A program made the position numbers and the translations under genes. A stretch of 64,000 bases of DNA from positions 558,001-622,000 of the forward strand of contig CANMWA010000001.1 of the NCBI GenBank assembly GCA_947501475.1, given 5' to 3'. Positions 43,706 to 52,541 of the stretch are shown here, piece by piece. Position 1 is the stretch's first letter. Each line of letters begins with the position of its first letter. Origin of the DNA: an uncultured Aquimarina sp. (GTDB taxonomy: Bacteria > Bacteroidota > Bacteroidia > Flavobacteriales > Flavobacteriaceae). The notes under the pieces are model-generated. The model was not told where the DNA came from. It ran no database searches and was given only the letters and a program-made list of their open reading frames with translations.

Positions 43706-45721
43706 ATGTCAATTTTAGATTCTAAAATACCTGAAGGTCCACTGGCAGATAAGTGGACAAAACATAAAAATACAATCAATCTTGTAAATCCGGCTAATAA
43801 ACGTAATATCGATATTATTGTTGTGGGTACAGGGTTAGCAGGAGGAAGTGCTGCCGCTACACTGGCAGAACTTGGATATAATGTAAAAACATTTTGTTAT
43901 CAAGATTCTCCCCGTCGAGCCCACTCAATTGCAGCTCAGGGTGGAATTAACGCAGCAAAGAACTATCAAGGTGATGGGGATTCTGTATATCGTCTTTTTT
44001 ATGATACGGTTAAAGGAGGAGATTATCGATCCAGAGAAGCCAATGTACATCGATTGGCAGAGGTTTCTACAAACATTATAGATCAATGTGTTGCTCAAGG
44101 TGTTCCATTTGCAAGAGAGTATGGTGGATTGCTTGATAATCGTTCTTTTGGAGGTGTACTGGTATCTCGTACTTTTTATGCAAAAGGACAAACAGGTCAG
44201 CAATTACTATTAGGCGCATATTCTGCAATGAATCGCCAAATTAAGAGAGGAAAAATTAAATCGCATACGCGTCATGAAATGCTGGATATTGTAAAAATAG
44301 ATGGCAAAGCAAGAGGAATTATAGCTAGAAATTTGGTTACTGGAGAGATCGAGCGTCATTCTGCTCATGCAGTAGTATTAGCTTCAGGGGGATATGGTAA
44401 TTTATTTTATTTGAGTACCTATGCTATGGGAAGTAATGTAACTGCTACCTGGAAAGCACACAGAAGAGGAGCTCATTTTGCCAATCCTTGTTATACACAG
44501 ATTCATCCAACCTGTATTCCAGTTTCGGGAGATCATCAATCAAAATTAACGTTGATGTCTGAGTCACTTCGTAATGATGGGCGTATTTGGGTGCCAAAAA
44601 GAAAAGAAGATGCCGAAGCCATACGAGCCGGCAAATTAAAACCTACACAATTAGCAGAAGAAGAAAGAGATTATTATCTAGAACGGCGATACCCTGCCTT
44701 TGGTAATTTGGTGCCTCGTGATGTGGCATCAAGAGCAGCAAAAGAACGTTGTGATGCTGGTTTTGGAGTAAATAAAACCGGAGAAGCAGTATATCTGGAT
44801 TTTGCTGCAGCGATCCAACGTTACGGGGAAGAAAAAGCATATACTTCTGGAGTCGATAATCCAACCAAAGAAGAAATCACAAGATTAGGTGAAGACGTTG
44901 TTGAAGCAAAATATGGAAATTTGTTTCAGATGTATGAGAAAATCGTAGATGAGAATCCTTATAGAACTCCAATGATGATTTACCCTGCCGTACATTATGC
45001 AATGGGAGGTCTATGGGTAGATTATAATCTGCAAACAACAATACCGGGATGCTATGCCGCTGGAGAAGCAAATTTTTCTGATCATGGAGCAAATAGGTTA
45101 GGGGCATCTGCATTGATGCAAGGTCTTGCAGATGGATATTTCGTATTACCGTATACTATCGGAGATTATTTAGCTCATGATATCCGCACCGGAAAAATCC
45201 CTACAGATACACCAGAATTTGATCAAGCAGAAAAAGAAGTAAAAGATCGTATCGAGAAATTAATGGCTGGATCAGGAGAACATTCTGTAGATTATTACCA
45301 TAAGAAATTAGGTAAGATTATGTGGAACAAATGCGGAATGTCTCGTAATGAAAAGGACTTAAAAGAGGCTATTGATGAGATTGCTGCTTTACGTGAAGAT
45401 TTCTGGAAAAATGTAAAAGTTCCGGGAGAAGCTAATAGCATGAATCCCGAATTAGAAAAAGCCGGAAGAGTAGCAGATTTCTTAGAATTAGGAGAGTTGT
45501 TTGCAAAAGATGCACTAAATCGTAATGAATCTTGTGGAGGGCACTTTAGAGAAGAATCTGTAGAACAAGATGGTGAGCAAAAAGGTGAAGCACTGCGTGA
45601 TGATAAAAACTTCAAATACGTTGCTGCATGGGAATATAAAGGAGCGCCTAAAGATGCACAACTGCATAAAGAGGATTTGGTCTTCGAAAACATTGAATTA
45701 AAAACACGAAGTTATAAATAG
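43706..45721 (+). CDS. sdhA: Succinate dehydrogenase/fumarate reductase flavoprotein subunit
   Basis: The 671-residue catalytic subunit oxidises succinate to fumarate with covalently bound FAD. The dinucleotide loop GTGLAGG (41-47) and the FAD-linked His73 in [10 protein letters not shown] are intact, and further motifs ([45 protein letters not shown]) are typical. The start was set at 43706 because the upstream frame overlaps sdhC and lacks family features. It is the second gene of sdhCAB, and the TCA-cycle and respiratory roles are clear. Confidence 0.96.
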   Translation: MSILDSKIPEGPLADKWTKHKNTINLVNPANKRNIDIIVVGTGLAGGSAAATLAELGYNVKTFCYQDSPRRAHSIAAQGGINAAKNYQGDGDSVYRLFYDTVKGGDYRSREANVHRLAEVSTNIIDQCVAQGVPFAREYGGLLDNRSFGGVLVSRTFYAKGQTGQQLLLGAYSAMNRQIKRGKIKSHTRHEMLDIVKIDGKARGIIARNLVTGEIERHSAHAVVLASGGYGNLFYLSTYAMGSNVTATWKAHRRGAHFANPCYTQIHPTCIPVSGDHQSKLTLMSESLRNDGRIWVPKRKEDAEAIRAGKLKPTQLAEEERDYYLERRYPAFGNLVPRDVASRAAKERCDAGFGVNKTGEAVYLDFAAAIQRYGEEKAYTSGVDNPTKEEITRLGEDVVEAKYGNLFQMYEKIVDENPYRTPMMIYPAVHYAMGGLWVDYNLQTTIPGCYAAGEANFSDHGANRLGASALMQGLADGYFVLPYTIGDYLAHDIRTGKIPTDTPEFDQAEKEVKDRIEKLMAGSGEHSVDYYHKKLGKIMWNKCGMSRNEKDLKEAIDEIAALREDFWKNVKVPGEANSMNPELEKAGRVADFLELGELFAKDALNRNESCGGHFREESVEQDGEQKGEALRDDKNFKYVAAWEYKGAPKDAQLHKEDLVFENIELKTRSYK

Positions 45722-45807
45722 TTGATGGTTGATAGTTGTTAGTTTATAGAGATCTAAAAATGATTTTGAACTAACAACCGACAACTGACAACCAAAAACT
45801 AAAATAT
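45722..45807. repeat. Facing degenerate heptamer arrays between sdhA and sdhB
   Basis: The 86-base gap holds TTGATGG-TTGATAG then TTGTTAG-TTTATAG, and then in reverse sense AACTAAC-AACCGAC-AACTGAC followed by AACCAAA. The two halves are degenerate seven-base arrays able to pair (GTTGTTAGTTT with AACTAACAAC). TTGATGG is the complement of the CCATCAA unit at 1621-1690. Confidence 0.7.
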
Positions 45808-46554
45808 ATGAATCTTACACTAAAAATATGGCGTCAAAACGATGCTCAATCACAAGGAAAGATAGTGGACTATCCAATTTCTGGAATTGAAGGAGACATG
45901 TCTTTTTTAGAGATGTTAGACGTGTTGAACGAACAATTGATTACTAAAGGAGAAGAACCTGTGGTATTTGATCATGATTGTAGAGAAGGTATCTGTGGTG
46001 CTTGTTCGTTACAGATTAACGGACAACCTCATGGGCCTGATCGCTTAATTACGGTTTGCCAATTACATATGCGTAGTTTTAAAGATGGCGATACCATTTT
46101 TATAGAGCCTTTTAGAGCCAAAGCCTTTCCTGTTATCAAAGATTTAATGATTGATCGTAGTGCATTCGATAGAATACAACAAGCAGGAGGGTATATTTCA
46201 GTAAATACTTCTGGAAATACAGTAGATGCAAATGCTATTCCTATCGAAAAAGGTAATGCAGATGATGCATTTGCGGCAGCTACTTGTATTGGTTGTGGTG
46301 CATGTGTAGCCGCTTGTAAAAATGCTTCAGCAATGTTATTTACCTCGGCAAAAGTTTCGCAATTTGCATTATTACCACAAGGCCAGGTAGAAGCTACCGA
46401 TCGTGTACTAGCTATGGTAAACCAAATGGATGAAGAAGGTTTTGGTAACTGTACCAATACCGGAGCTTGCGAAATCGAATGTCCAAAAGGAATTTCTCTT
46501 GAAAATATAGCACGTATGAATCGTGAGTATTTAAAAGCAAGTTTGAAAGGATAA
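45808..46554 (+). CDS. sdhB: Succinate dehydrogenase iron-sulfur subunit
   Basis: The 248-residue subunit carries the electron relay. The 2Fe-2S ligands are Cys58, Cys63, Cys66 (CREGICGAC) and Cys84. The C-terminal cluster-binding runs are [11 protein letters not shown] and [14 protein letters not shown]. It links SdhA to the heme-containing SdhC. It is separated from sdhA by the facing heptamer arrays and followed by a terminator. Confidence 0.96.
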   Translation: MNLTLKIWRQNDAQSQGKIVDYPISGIEGDMSFLEMLDVLNEQLITKGEEPVVFDHDCREGICGACSLQINGQPHGPDRLITVCQLHMRSFKDGDTIFIEPFRAKAFPVIKDLMIDRSAFDRIQQAGGYISVNTSGNTVDANAIPIEKGNADDAFAAATCIGCGACVAACKNASAMLFTSAKVSQFALLPQGQVEATDRVLAMVNQMDEEGFGNCTNTGACEIECPKGISLENIARMNREYLKASLKG

Positions 46555-46582
46555 TTCTTTTCGATAGATAAAATATAGAATG

Positions 46583-46613
46583 ACCGAAGTGTGAGAATGC
46601 TTCGGTTTTCTTT
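46583..46613 (+). terminator. Terminator after sdhB
   Basis: ACCGAAG (46583-46589) pairs with CTTCGGT (46600-46606) across a 10-base loop, followed by a TTTCTTTTTT run. It ends just before the stop of the convergent epimerase gene. Confidence 0.8.
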
Positions 46614-46614
46614 T

Positions 46615-47424
46615 TTAAATTCCTGAATGAAATTGATAGTTTAATTGCTCAATTATTTTACCAGATTCAATTACTTTCCCCTTAGAAGGTGTCTCATAAT
46701 CATAATCCGGTTTTGGTAATCCCATCTCATCACATATAGTACTATAATATTGTCCTTTCTCGGGATGATCTGGATAAGATGCATTAAATATTTGACCCCA
46801 GCTCTGGGTTTCAATAATTTGTTTAATAATCCCAATGCAATCCTCAAGATGAATCAAGTTTACCGGTGCTTTTGGGTTTTTAATACCTGTTCTTCGAGAT
46901 AACATATTTGCAGGATGTCTGCCTGGCCCAAATAAACCGGCAAACCGAAGAATCGTTGTTTTAAACGCAGTGCGGTTTTGCAGTAATTGTTCTACTTCAA
47001 TAAGCTGTTTTCCGGCATTTGAAGTAGCATTTGGCAGTGTTTCTCCAGAAATTAAAGGAAATCCTTCTAAATCTGCAAAAACAGACGTAGAACTCACAAA
47101 AAGCACATACTGAATATTTGATTTTTCGATATACGGAATTAGATTTTGAATTTTGGAAACAAAATTAATGGCTGGATTTCGTCTCAATCCAGGAGGGATA
47201 TTGATGATCAATATTTGACTGTCCTTCAAAAAGGAAATCATATCTCCTATTGGGCCTTCTTCGGTAAGAGAAATAGGATAGGCAGTAACCCCATCTTGTC
47301 TTAAAATTTCTAATTTGTTTTCTGAGGTTGTAGAACCTTTTATGGTATAATTTTCTTTAATAAGTTGTTGTGCCAAAGGCAACCCTAACCATCCCGTACC
47401 AAGAATACTTACGTGTTTACTCAT
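46615..47424 (-). CDS. NAD-dependent epimerase/dehydratase (YeeZ-like)
   Basis: The 269-residue extended-SDR-like protein starts ILGTGWLGLPLAQQLIKENY (a GxGxxG loop, residues 8-13). It matches YeeZ-type proteins: FVSSTSVF (about 110-117), GLFGPGRHPANM, and an NLIHLEDC segment. The Tyr-x3-Lys catalytic pair was not clearly seen. The substrate is unknown. Its start overlaps the stop of the M28 peptidase gene by eight bases, so it is translated from the same message. Confidence 0.83.
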   Translation of the reverse strand: MSKHVSILGTGWLGLPLAQQLIKENYTIKGSTTSENKLEILRQDGVTAYPISLTEEGPIGDMISFLKDSQILIINIPPGLRRNPAINFVSKIQNLIPYIEKSNIQYVLFVSSTSVFADLEGFPLISGETLPNATSNAGKQLIEVEQLLQNRTAFKTTILRFAGLFGPGRHPANMLSRRTGIKNPKAPVNLIHLEDCIGIIKQIIETQSWGQIFNASYPDHPEKGQYYSTICDEMGLPKPDYDYETPSKGKVIESGKIIEQLNYQFHSGI

Positions 47425-49801
47425 TGGTTTCTAGAGTTTCGATATTAGAAGAACTAATAGAATCTATTTTTTTCTCTTGATATTCTTGTATTGCTAATGA
47501 TTTTTTGATGATTACGGCATCATTTAAAACAAAAGGTTTTGGCATCATTGTAGAACTTCTTGATGGAATTGTGAAATGTTCATTACTAAGTAAGTCATAA
47601 GAAGACTCATAGAGTACAAATTTTGGTAATGAATCTTTATGAAACTGCATTTGAAGCTCTAAGGGTTCATTTTCACTAACATAATAAGTTAGTAGATGTT
47701 GTTTCCATCGATTAGTATAAGGATTATAGGTTGTACCATCTGAGTGTTCAAAATCTATTGCAGTCTCTGCATTAACCAGTAATGCATCAAAGTTAAACAG
47801 CGTTTCTGTATAGATATCAATCCTGTTAATATCACGTTGGGGAGCAACGCATAGGTCATAGTATCTTTTGTTGCCTATGATAGTATCTTTACTAATATCA
47901 AATCTTGGATGCTGTATATTTTTAACTGTTGCCTGGTTAGCATGGATAAATGATCGACCGTATTTGCTTTGTAATGCATTTGCATTATAGGTTTCGGCTA
48001 TGTTCTCATTTGGATTGATATAATTTTGAGTCCAGGGATCCAACATTGCATCATAAGAGGCCCAAACTGCTTTGTTTTGATCAGCATCCAAAACATAAAC
48101 TAAACTATTGGGTTTTTGTCGTTTTTCAGTAAAATCAGATTTTGTATGGGCGGCAATTAAAAAAATCAAGGTAAATACCAATGCAAGATTACCAAGTAGG
48201 TGCTTTCTTTTATAAAATCCAAATACAGGAAGTAATACACCAAAAAGCAGTACAGATAATACTGCCGAAACATAAAGAATATTAAGCCCTAAAGCAACTG
48301 GAAATGATGCTATAAATGGTGATAAGATAAATATTGCTGGAAGCGATAATACAACCATTAGATATGGGTTTGGTTTCTTTTGTCGTATCAAAACAAATAA
48401 CGAAATCAACCCAAAGAATACGATAATGATAAAATAACTGGCTCCTTTAAGGTATAAAGCCGACATTGTTGAGATGACCAACCACATAAAAAGTGGAGCG
48501 ATCATATAACTTGCTAAGTTTTCAGGCTTGCTAAATTTTGCATATACCTTAAAACAAATTGCAATTGATAATAGTATAAAGGCAGCAATATATATATACC
48601 CATTATAGGTAAATCCATGTTGGATCTCTAAATATTGAGGATAAACAAGTTTAAATATCTCCCATAAACCAAACGTTAAAAATCCTGCTAAGTTCAAGGC
48701 TATTAGGAAAACCCCAAAACCTTTTAAGATATCTTTAAAATCAATACGATATGCAAATTTCCCAAAAATAATAAGTCCAAGAAATAATATAATAGCTATA
48801 CTAAGTAATGCAAAAATCCAACTAAAAGGATATTTAATTAGATTAAAAATTGGGGTACTGAAATAGATATAATCCTGATCAGATTTTAGGGTATTGATAT
48901 CAACTTCAGAAAAATAGGAGAGAAGCGGCATTAAATAGTTTCCTTGATGTTGTAGGGTGCTTACATCTAAGTTTTGCCAGGTGTCATTTGCTGTGTGATA
49001 ATCAAAATGATCATCAATAAAAGCAAAATTAAAACCTTGGATATCTCCTTGTTCTCTTAACACAGTAAGATCAGTATCATTAGGTAACATTTTGTAGATG
49101 CTATACGCTAGAGAATTAGTAGTAGGGTATTTAACTCCGGCGTTTGCAAATTCACTAATCATTTTTCCATTCTTACTATTGGTTTCCAGAAGCATATAAG
49201 AATCCCCGCCGCTACCTCTGGCTTCAAAATTAAGAACTAGTCCAACGTTCTTTGCCCATGGATGTTTTTTTACAAAAAGATCAGCTCCATTTAACCCAAG
49301 TTCTTCGCCATCGGTAATGCAAATAACAATATCATTTTTAGGAGTCTTATTTGTAGATAAATATGCTCTAACACCTTCTAAAATTGTAGCAACACCACTA
49401 CCAGCATCACTCGCTCCAAAAGAAGAATGTTGCGAACTATCATAGTGCGACATTAGTACTAATGATTTCCCGGTATTACTTCCTTTAATTTTTGCAAGAA
49501 TATTTTTAGGTTTACTACAGTCTCCAGATTTATCAATAGCATACCCCTCTTGAATTTGAGGTTGTAGCCCCATTTTTTTTAGTTCATCAACAATATATGT
49601 TTTTACCTCTTCGTGTGCATCACTACCTAGATAATGAGGTGCTTTGGCAATGCTTTTTACATGTTCTAATGCGCGAAGCGTAGAAAATTCTTGTACTGGG
49701 GTTTCCAAATCGCTAATTTGATGTGATTTGGTGCTGTAAGAAGTATAGAATAAAGCAAGAAGTAAGAGAAGAAACGTAAGTAATGAGGTGAACTTTCGCA
49801 T
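47417..49801 (-). CDS. M28 family zinc peptidase with multi-helix membrane domain
   Basis: The 794-residue protein has a signal-anchor (about 5-22) and an M28 aminopeptidase domain. Zinc ligands and catalytic residues are visible as His119 (MSHYD), Asp132 (SDAGSG) and the Glu166-Glu167 pair (DGEELGLNG), with a later DDHFDYHTANDT containing the last His. About eight membrane helices follow (330-570), then a C-terminal extracytoplasmic part. The peptidase domain probably faces the periplasm. The epimerase gene overlaps its end, though no common pathway is obvious. Confidence 0.9.
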   Translation of the reverse strand: MRKFTSLLTFLLLLLALFYTSYSTKSHQISDLETPVQEFSTLRALEHVKSIAKAPHYLGSDAHEEVKTYIVDELKKMGLQPQIQEGYAIDKSGDCSKPKNILAKIKGSNTGKSLVLMSHYDSSQHSSFGASDAGSGVATILEGVRAYLSTNKTPKNDIVICITDGEELGLNGADLFVKKHPWAKNVGLVLNFEARGSGGDSYMLLETNSKNGKMISEFANAGVKYPTTNSLAYSIYKMLPNDTDLTVLREQGDIQGFNFAFIDDHFDYHTANDTWQNLDVSTLQHQGNYLMPLLSYFSEVDINTLKSDQDYIYFSTPIFNLIKYPFSWIFALLSIAIILFLGLIIFGKFAYRIDFKDILKGFGVFLIALNLAGFLTFGLWEIFKLVYPQYLEIQHGFTYNGYIYIAAFILLSIAICFKVYAKFSKPENLASYMIAPLFMWLVISTMSALYLKGASYFIIIVFFGLISLFVLIRQKKPNPYLMVVLSLPAIFILSPFIASFPVALGLNILYVSAVLSVLLFGVLLPVFGFYKRKHLLGNLALVFTLIFLIAAHTKSDFTEKRQKPNSLVYVLDADQNKAVWASYDAMLDPWTQNYINPNENIAETYNANALQSKYGRSFIHANQATVKNIQHPRFDISKDTIIGNKRYYDLCVAPQRDINRIDIYTETLFNFDALLVNAETAIDFEHSDGTTYNPYTNRWKQHLLTYYVSENEPLELQMQFHKDSLPKFVLYESSYDLLSNEHFTIPSRSSTMMPKPFVLNDAVIIKKSLAIQEYQEKKIDSISSSNIETLETNE

Positions 49802-49976
49802 GTGTGTGTATTGATTTAGGTTAAAGGTAAGAAATAAGCCACAAATATTAAACTGATCTCAATCGAAATGGTAATTATATAGTAATGCTTTATAATTCAT
49901 ACAAATAAAAACAAATAATTATGAGTATGATAAAAATGAAGTTTTGAATTGATAAAGTAAAGAGCCTCTTTGAATA

Positions 49977-50034
49977 AGTGATTGAAAATCACTATATTTA
50001 AGAATCACTAAATCACTAAATCACTAAATCACTA
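49977..50034. repeat. AATCACTA tandem array with complementary hairpin arm
   Basis: Four exact copies of AATCACTA occupy 50003-50034, ending six bases before an ATG. Just upstream, AGTGATT-GAA-AATCACT (49977-49993) is a perfect 7-bp hairpin of the same sequence, so AGTGATT could pair with any of five AATCACT copies. Confidence 0.9.
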
Positions 50035-50040
50035 AATATT

Positions 50041-50511
50041 ATGGGAATAATTAGTTTTCAAGGAGCGCGTACTAAGACGAAGAAGCAAGATGACACTCCT
50101 ATTAAAGTTTCAGATTACATGACAAAAGACTTGATTACATTTAATCCTAATCAGTCTGTTATGGAAGTTATTGAAACATTAGTTAAACATAAAATTTCGG
50201 GCGGGCCAGTAGTAGATGATAATAATCAGTTATTAGGTATTATTTCTGAAGGAGATTGTATCAAACAGTTAAATGAAAGCCGTTATTATAATATGCCTAT
50301 TGATGATGCCAGAGTAGAAAAATTCATGGCGAAGAATGTAGAGACTATCGATGGCAATCTCAATATCTTTGATGCGGCCAATAAGTTTTTACAAACCAAG
50401 AGAAGACGTTTTCCGATTATTGAAGACGGTAAATTAATTGGGCAGATTAGTCAAAAGGATGTAATGAAGGCTGCATTAAAACTCAATAGCCAACATTGGA
50501 GGGATTTATAA
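50041..50511 (+). CDS. Tandem CBS domain protein
   Basis: The 156-residue cytosolic protein is made almost wholly of two CBS domains (about 24-82 and 98-156), as shown by KDLITFNPNQSVMEVIETL, KISGGPVVDDNNQLLGIISE and RRRFPIIEDGKLIGQIS. CBS pairs bind adenosine nucleotides and regulate partners, but no fused enzyme or channel is present. The partner is unknown. The ATG is six bases after the AATCACTA array, which will affect its ribosome-binding region. It converges with a membrane-protein gene five bases away. Confidence 0.9.
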   Translation: MGIISFQGARTKTKKQDDTPIKVSDYMTKDLITFNPNQSVMEVIETLVKHKISGGPVVDDNNQLLGIISEGDCIKQLNESRYYNMPIDDARVEKFMAKNVETIDGNLNIFDAANKFLQTKRRRFPIIEDGKLIGQISQKDVMKAALKLNSQHWRDL

Positions 50512-50516
50512 ATGTG

Positions 50517-51221
50517 TTATTTTTTTGATGCTATTGCTTTAGGATCATCAGTAATTAATAGTTTGTTTGTTTTATTTCCTGATAAGAATAAAATTTTGGA
50601 AGAGTATCGATTAAGTTTATAATCAGACTCTTCCCAATTTGCCATACCTGCTACCGCAATTTTCTCTGCTATTTCTATACATGCTTCTTCATAATTGATT
50701 GTATTAACCGTATTTTTACTGCTTTGTCCATGGGTATTTAAATACGCTTCTAAGTGTTTTGAGGGTTTACTTTTAAAATTTGATTGCTGGGCTGTATCTT
50801 CAACCAAATGAACTCGTTTACAGTTAGATGTAATATTAGTTTTAACAATTGCCTTTTCTCTAGAAGATTCAATAATAAAATCCACAATTTTTTCTTCCTT
50901 TACAAGCGTCTCTAATGAGTTTTTTCCCGTCTTTTTTGTTACATGAACTTGATAATACAGGCATTCTTTTTTACTTAGTGGAGCGATGAGTACCTTATTA
51001 TCTATTGCCATAGCATGACCAGTAACTTTTATATATTCATTTTCTTTAGCTAGTTCTATCCTCTTGTTTTGCATTTTTTTAAAGGCATTCTTAATCTTCA
51101 TTTTATCACTGGTAAAGTGTAAAAATGCAGTAAACAAGATGAACAAGCATACAAAGGATAAAAATATTATGATTACATAATATGATTCAAAATTTATAAA
51201 TTGAATGGGTAAGGTATTCAC
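50517..51221 (-). CDS. Membrane protein with GIDE-like domain
   Basis: The 234-residue protein has one N-terminal transmembrane helix (about 13-37) and a cytoplasmic region. The part from about 60 to 225 (VTGHAMAIDNKVLIAPLSKK then ECLYYQVHV, ending with EIAEKIAVAGMANWEES) resembles the GIDE domain of Mulan-type E3 ligases and its bacterial relatives, which have no RING finger. This is by pattern recognition only. Function is unknown. It lies five bases downstream of the zinc-ribbon gene, so the two are cotranscribed. Confidence 0.6.
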   Translation of the reverse strand: MNTLPIQFINFESYYVIIIFLSFVCLFILFTAFLHFTSDKMKIKNAFKKMQNKRIELAKENEYIKVTGHAMAIDNKVLIAPLSKKECLYYQVHVTKKTGKNSLETLVKEEKIVDFIIESSREKAIVKTNITSNCKRVHLVEDTAQQSNFKSKPSKHLEAYLNTHGQSSKNTVNTINYEEACIEIAEKIAVAGMANWEESDYKLNRYSSKILFLSGNKTNKLLITDDPKAIASKK

Positions 51222-51226
51222 GTTAA

Positions 51227-51574
51227 TTAGTTTCTCTTTACTAAGGCATAAAAATCATTTTCTAAAGGTAGATACCCCTGATCATATATAAAATAGTAGG
51301 TATTGCCAGTTTTGGTAACATAAATACTCGTAAAATGATTAAAATCAAACCCTTTGGCGATTAGTTTTGTCTTGGTCGTTTTGGTTTTGTCTTTTGGGTT
51401 TAATTCACCCAAAATACGATAGTTTTTGCGTAATAGATTATTAATGTTACGTACCAGGTTTTTGCTGTCCTTATTAAGTTGATTATTATAAGCGTTACGA
51501 CAATAATCACTACAGAATTTTTTGTCTGTACGACCTATAATTTTATCACTACATACGGGGCATTCTCTTTGCAT
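51227..51574 (-). CDS. Small zinc-ribbon protein of unknown function
   Basis: The 115-residue protein begins with CPVC (5-8) and continues with FCSDYCRNAYNN, a CxxC plus CxxxC ribbon likely to bind zinc. The rest (NNLLRKNYRILGEL, KLIAKGFDFNHFTSIYVT, YYFIYDQGYLPLEND) looks like a small mixed alpha/beta domain; it is common in Bacteroidota but unnamed. It lies five bases upstream of the GIDE-like gene and probably works with it. Confidence 0.65.
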   Translation of the reverse strand: MQRECPVCSDKIIGRTDKKFCSDYCRNAYNNQLNKDSKNLVRNINNLLRKNYRILGELNPKDKTKTTKTKLIAKGFDFNHFTSIYVTKTGNTYYFIYDQGYLPLENDFYALVKRN

Positions 51575-51638
51575 TGATTATTGAATTTGAAAGGCAAGAT
51601 ACAATAAATATCCGTTTACAAACGATTAGTTATCAATG

Positions 51639-52541
51639 TCAAAAGAAAATATCTTGCGCTACTCTAAAAGTATTGGCATGGGCCTCGATAATGGTTTTAA
51701 TATCTGGCGAATACCCACCACCCATAGCACACATTACTGGGATATTTTGATCTTTACATAATTGAAGCACAAATCGATCTCGTGCTGCACAGCCAGCAAC
51801 AGTACAGCCTAATTTTCCTAGTTTATCGGTTGTAAGTATATCTACACCACATAAATAATAGATAAAATCGGGGTTTTGATCTTTTATAAGCTTCGGAAGG
51901 ATATCTTTTAAGGTTTTTAGATACGCGCGATCATCAATTTGATTAGGTAGTTCGATATCCAGATCAGACTTTTCTTTTTTGAAGGGGTAATTATTGGCGC
52001 CATGCATCGAGAAAGTAAATACAGAAGTATCATTCTTAAAAATTTCTGCAGTACCGTTACCTTGGTGTACATCTAGATCTACAATCAGCACTTTTTTTAC
52101 TAAATCCTTACGTAAAAGATATCGTGCTCCTATAGCCTGATCATTAAGCAGGCAAAACGCTTCGCCGTGATCGGTGTACGCATGGTGAGTACCCCCGGCA
52201 ATATTCATAGCAATACCATGCTTTAAAGCATATATTGAAGCTTTTATAGTGCCGTCGGCAATGATCACTTCACGATCCACCAATTCTTTTGATAAAGGGA
52301 AACCTATTTTTCTAGCTGCTTTAGGGTCTAATGATAATTCAATTAAGCTTTGATAATATGCTTTACTATGAACTGCTAAAATAGGTGTTGAATCAGGAAT
52401 TTGTGGTTCAAAGAAATTGTCTTGCACACACGTGCCTTCATGAAGTAATTGCTCTGGCAATAACTCATATTTAATCATCGGAAAACGATGCCCTTTTGGT
52501 AAAGGATGCGTATAGATCGGATGATATGCTATTTTGAGCAT
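51639..52541 (-). CDS. Histone-deacetylase family protein (acetyl-amide hydrolase)
   Basis: The 300-residue protein has the arginase/deacetylase fold. The catalytic His119-His120 (GGTHHAY), the zinc ligands Asp157 and His159 (DLDVHQGNGTAEIF) and a later YLCGVDIL aspartate are intact. Bacterial relatives deacetylate acetylated polyamines, proteins or small molecules; the target here is unknown. Its ATG overlaps the last base of the upstream gene's stop codon (TAATG), so translation is coupled. Confidence 0.9.
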   Translation of the reverse strand: MLKIAYHPIYTHPLPKGHRFPMIKYELLPEQLLHEGTCVQDNFFEPQIPDSTPILAVHSKAYYQSLIELSLDPKAARKIGFPLSKELVDREVIIADGTIKASIYALKHGIAMNIAGGTHHAYTDHGEAFCLLNDQAIGARYLLRKDLVKKVLIVDLDVHQGNGTAEIFKNDTSVFTFSMHGANNYPFKKEKSDLDIELPNQIDDRAYLKTLKDILPKLIKDQNPDFIYYLCGVDILTTDKLGKLGCTVAGCAARDRFVLQLCKDQNIPVMCAMGGGYSPDIKTIIEAHANTFRVAQDIFF

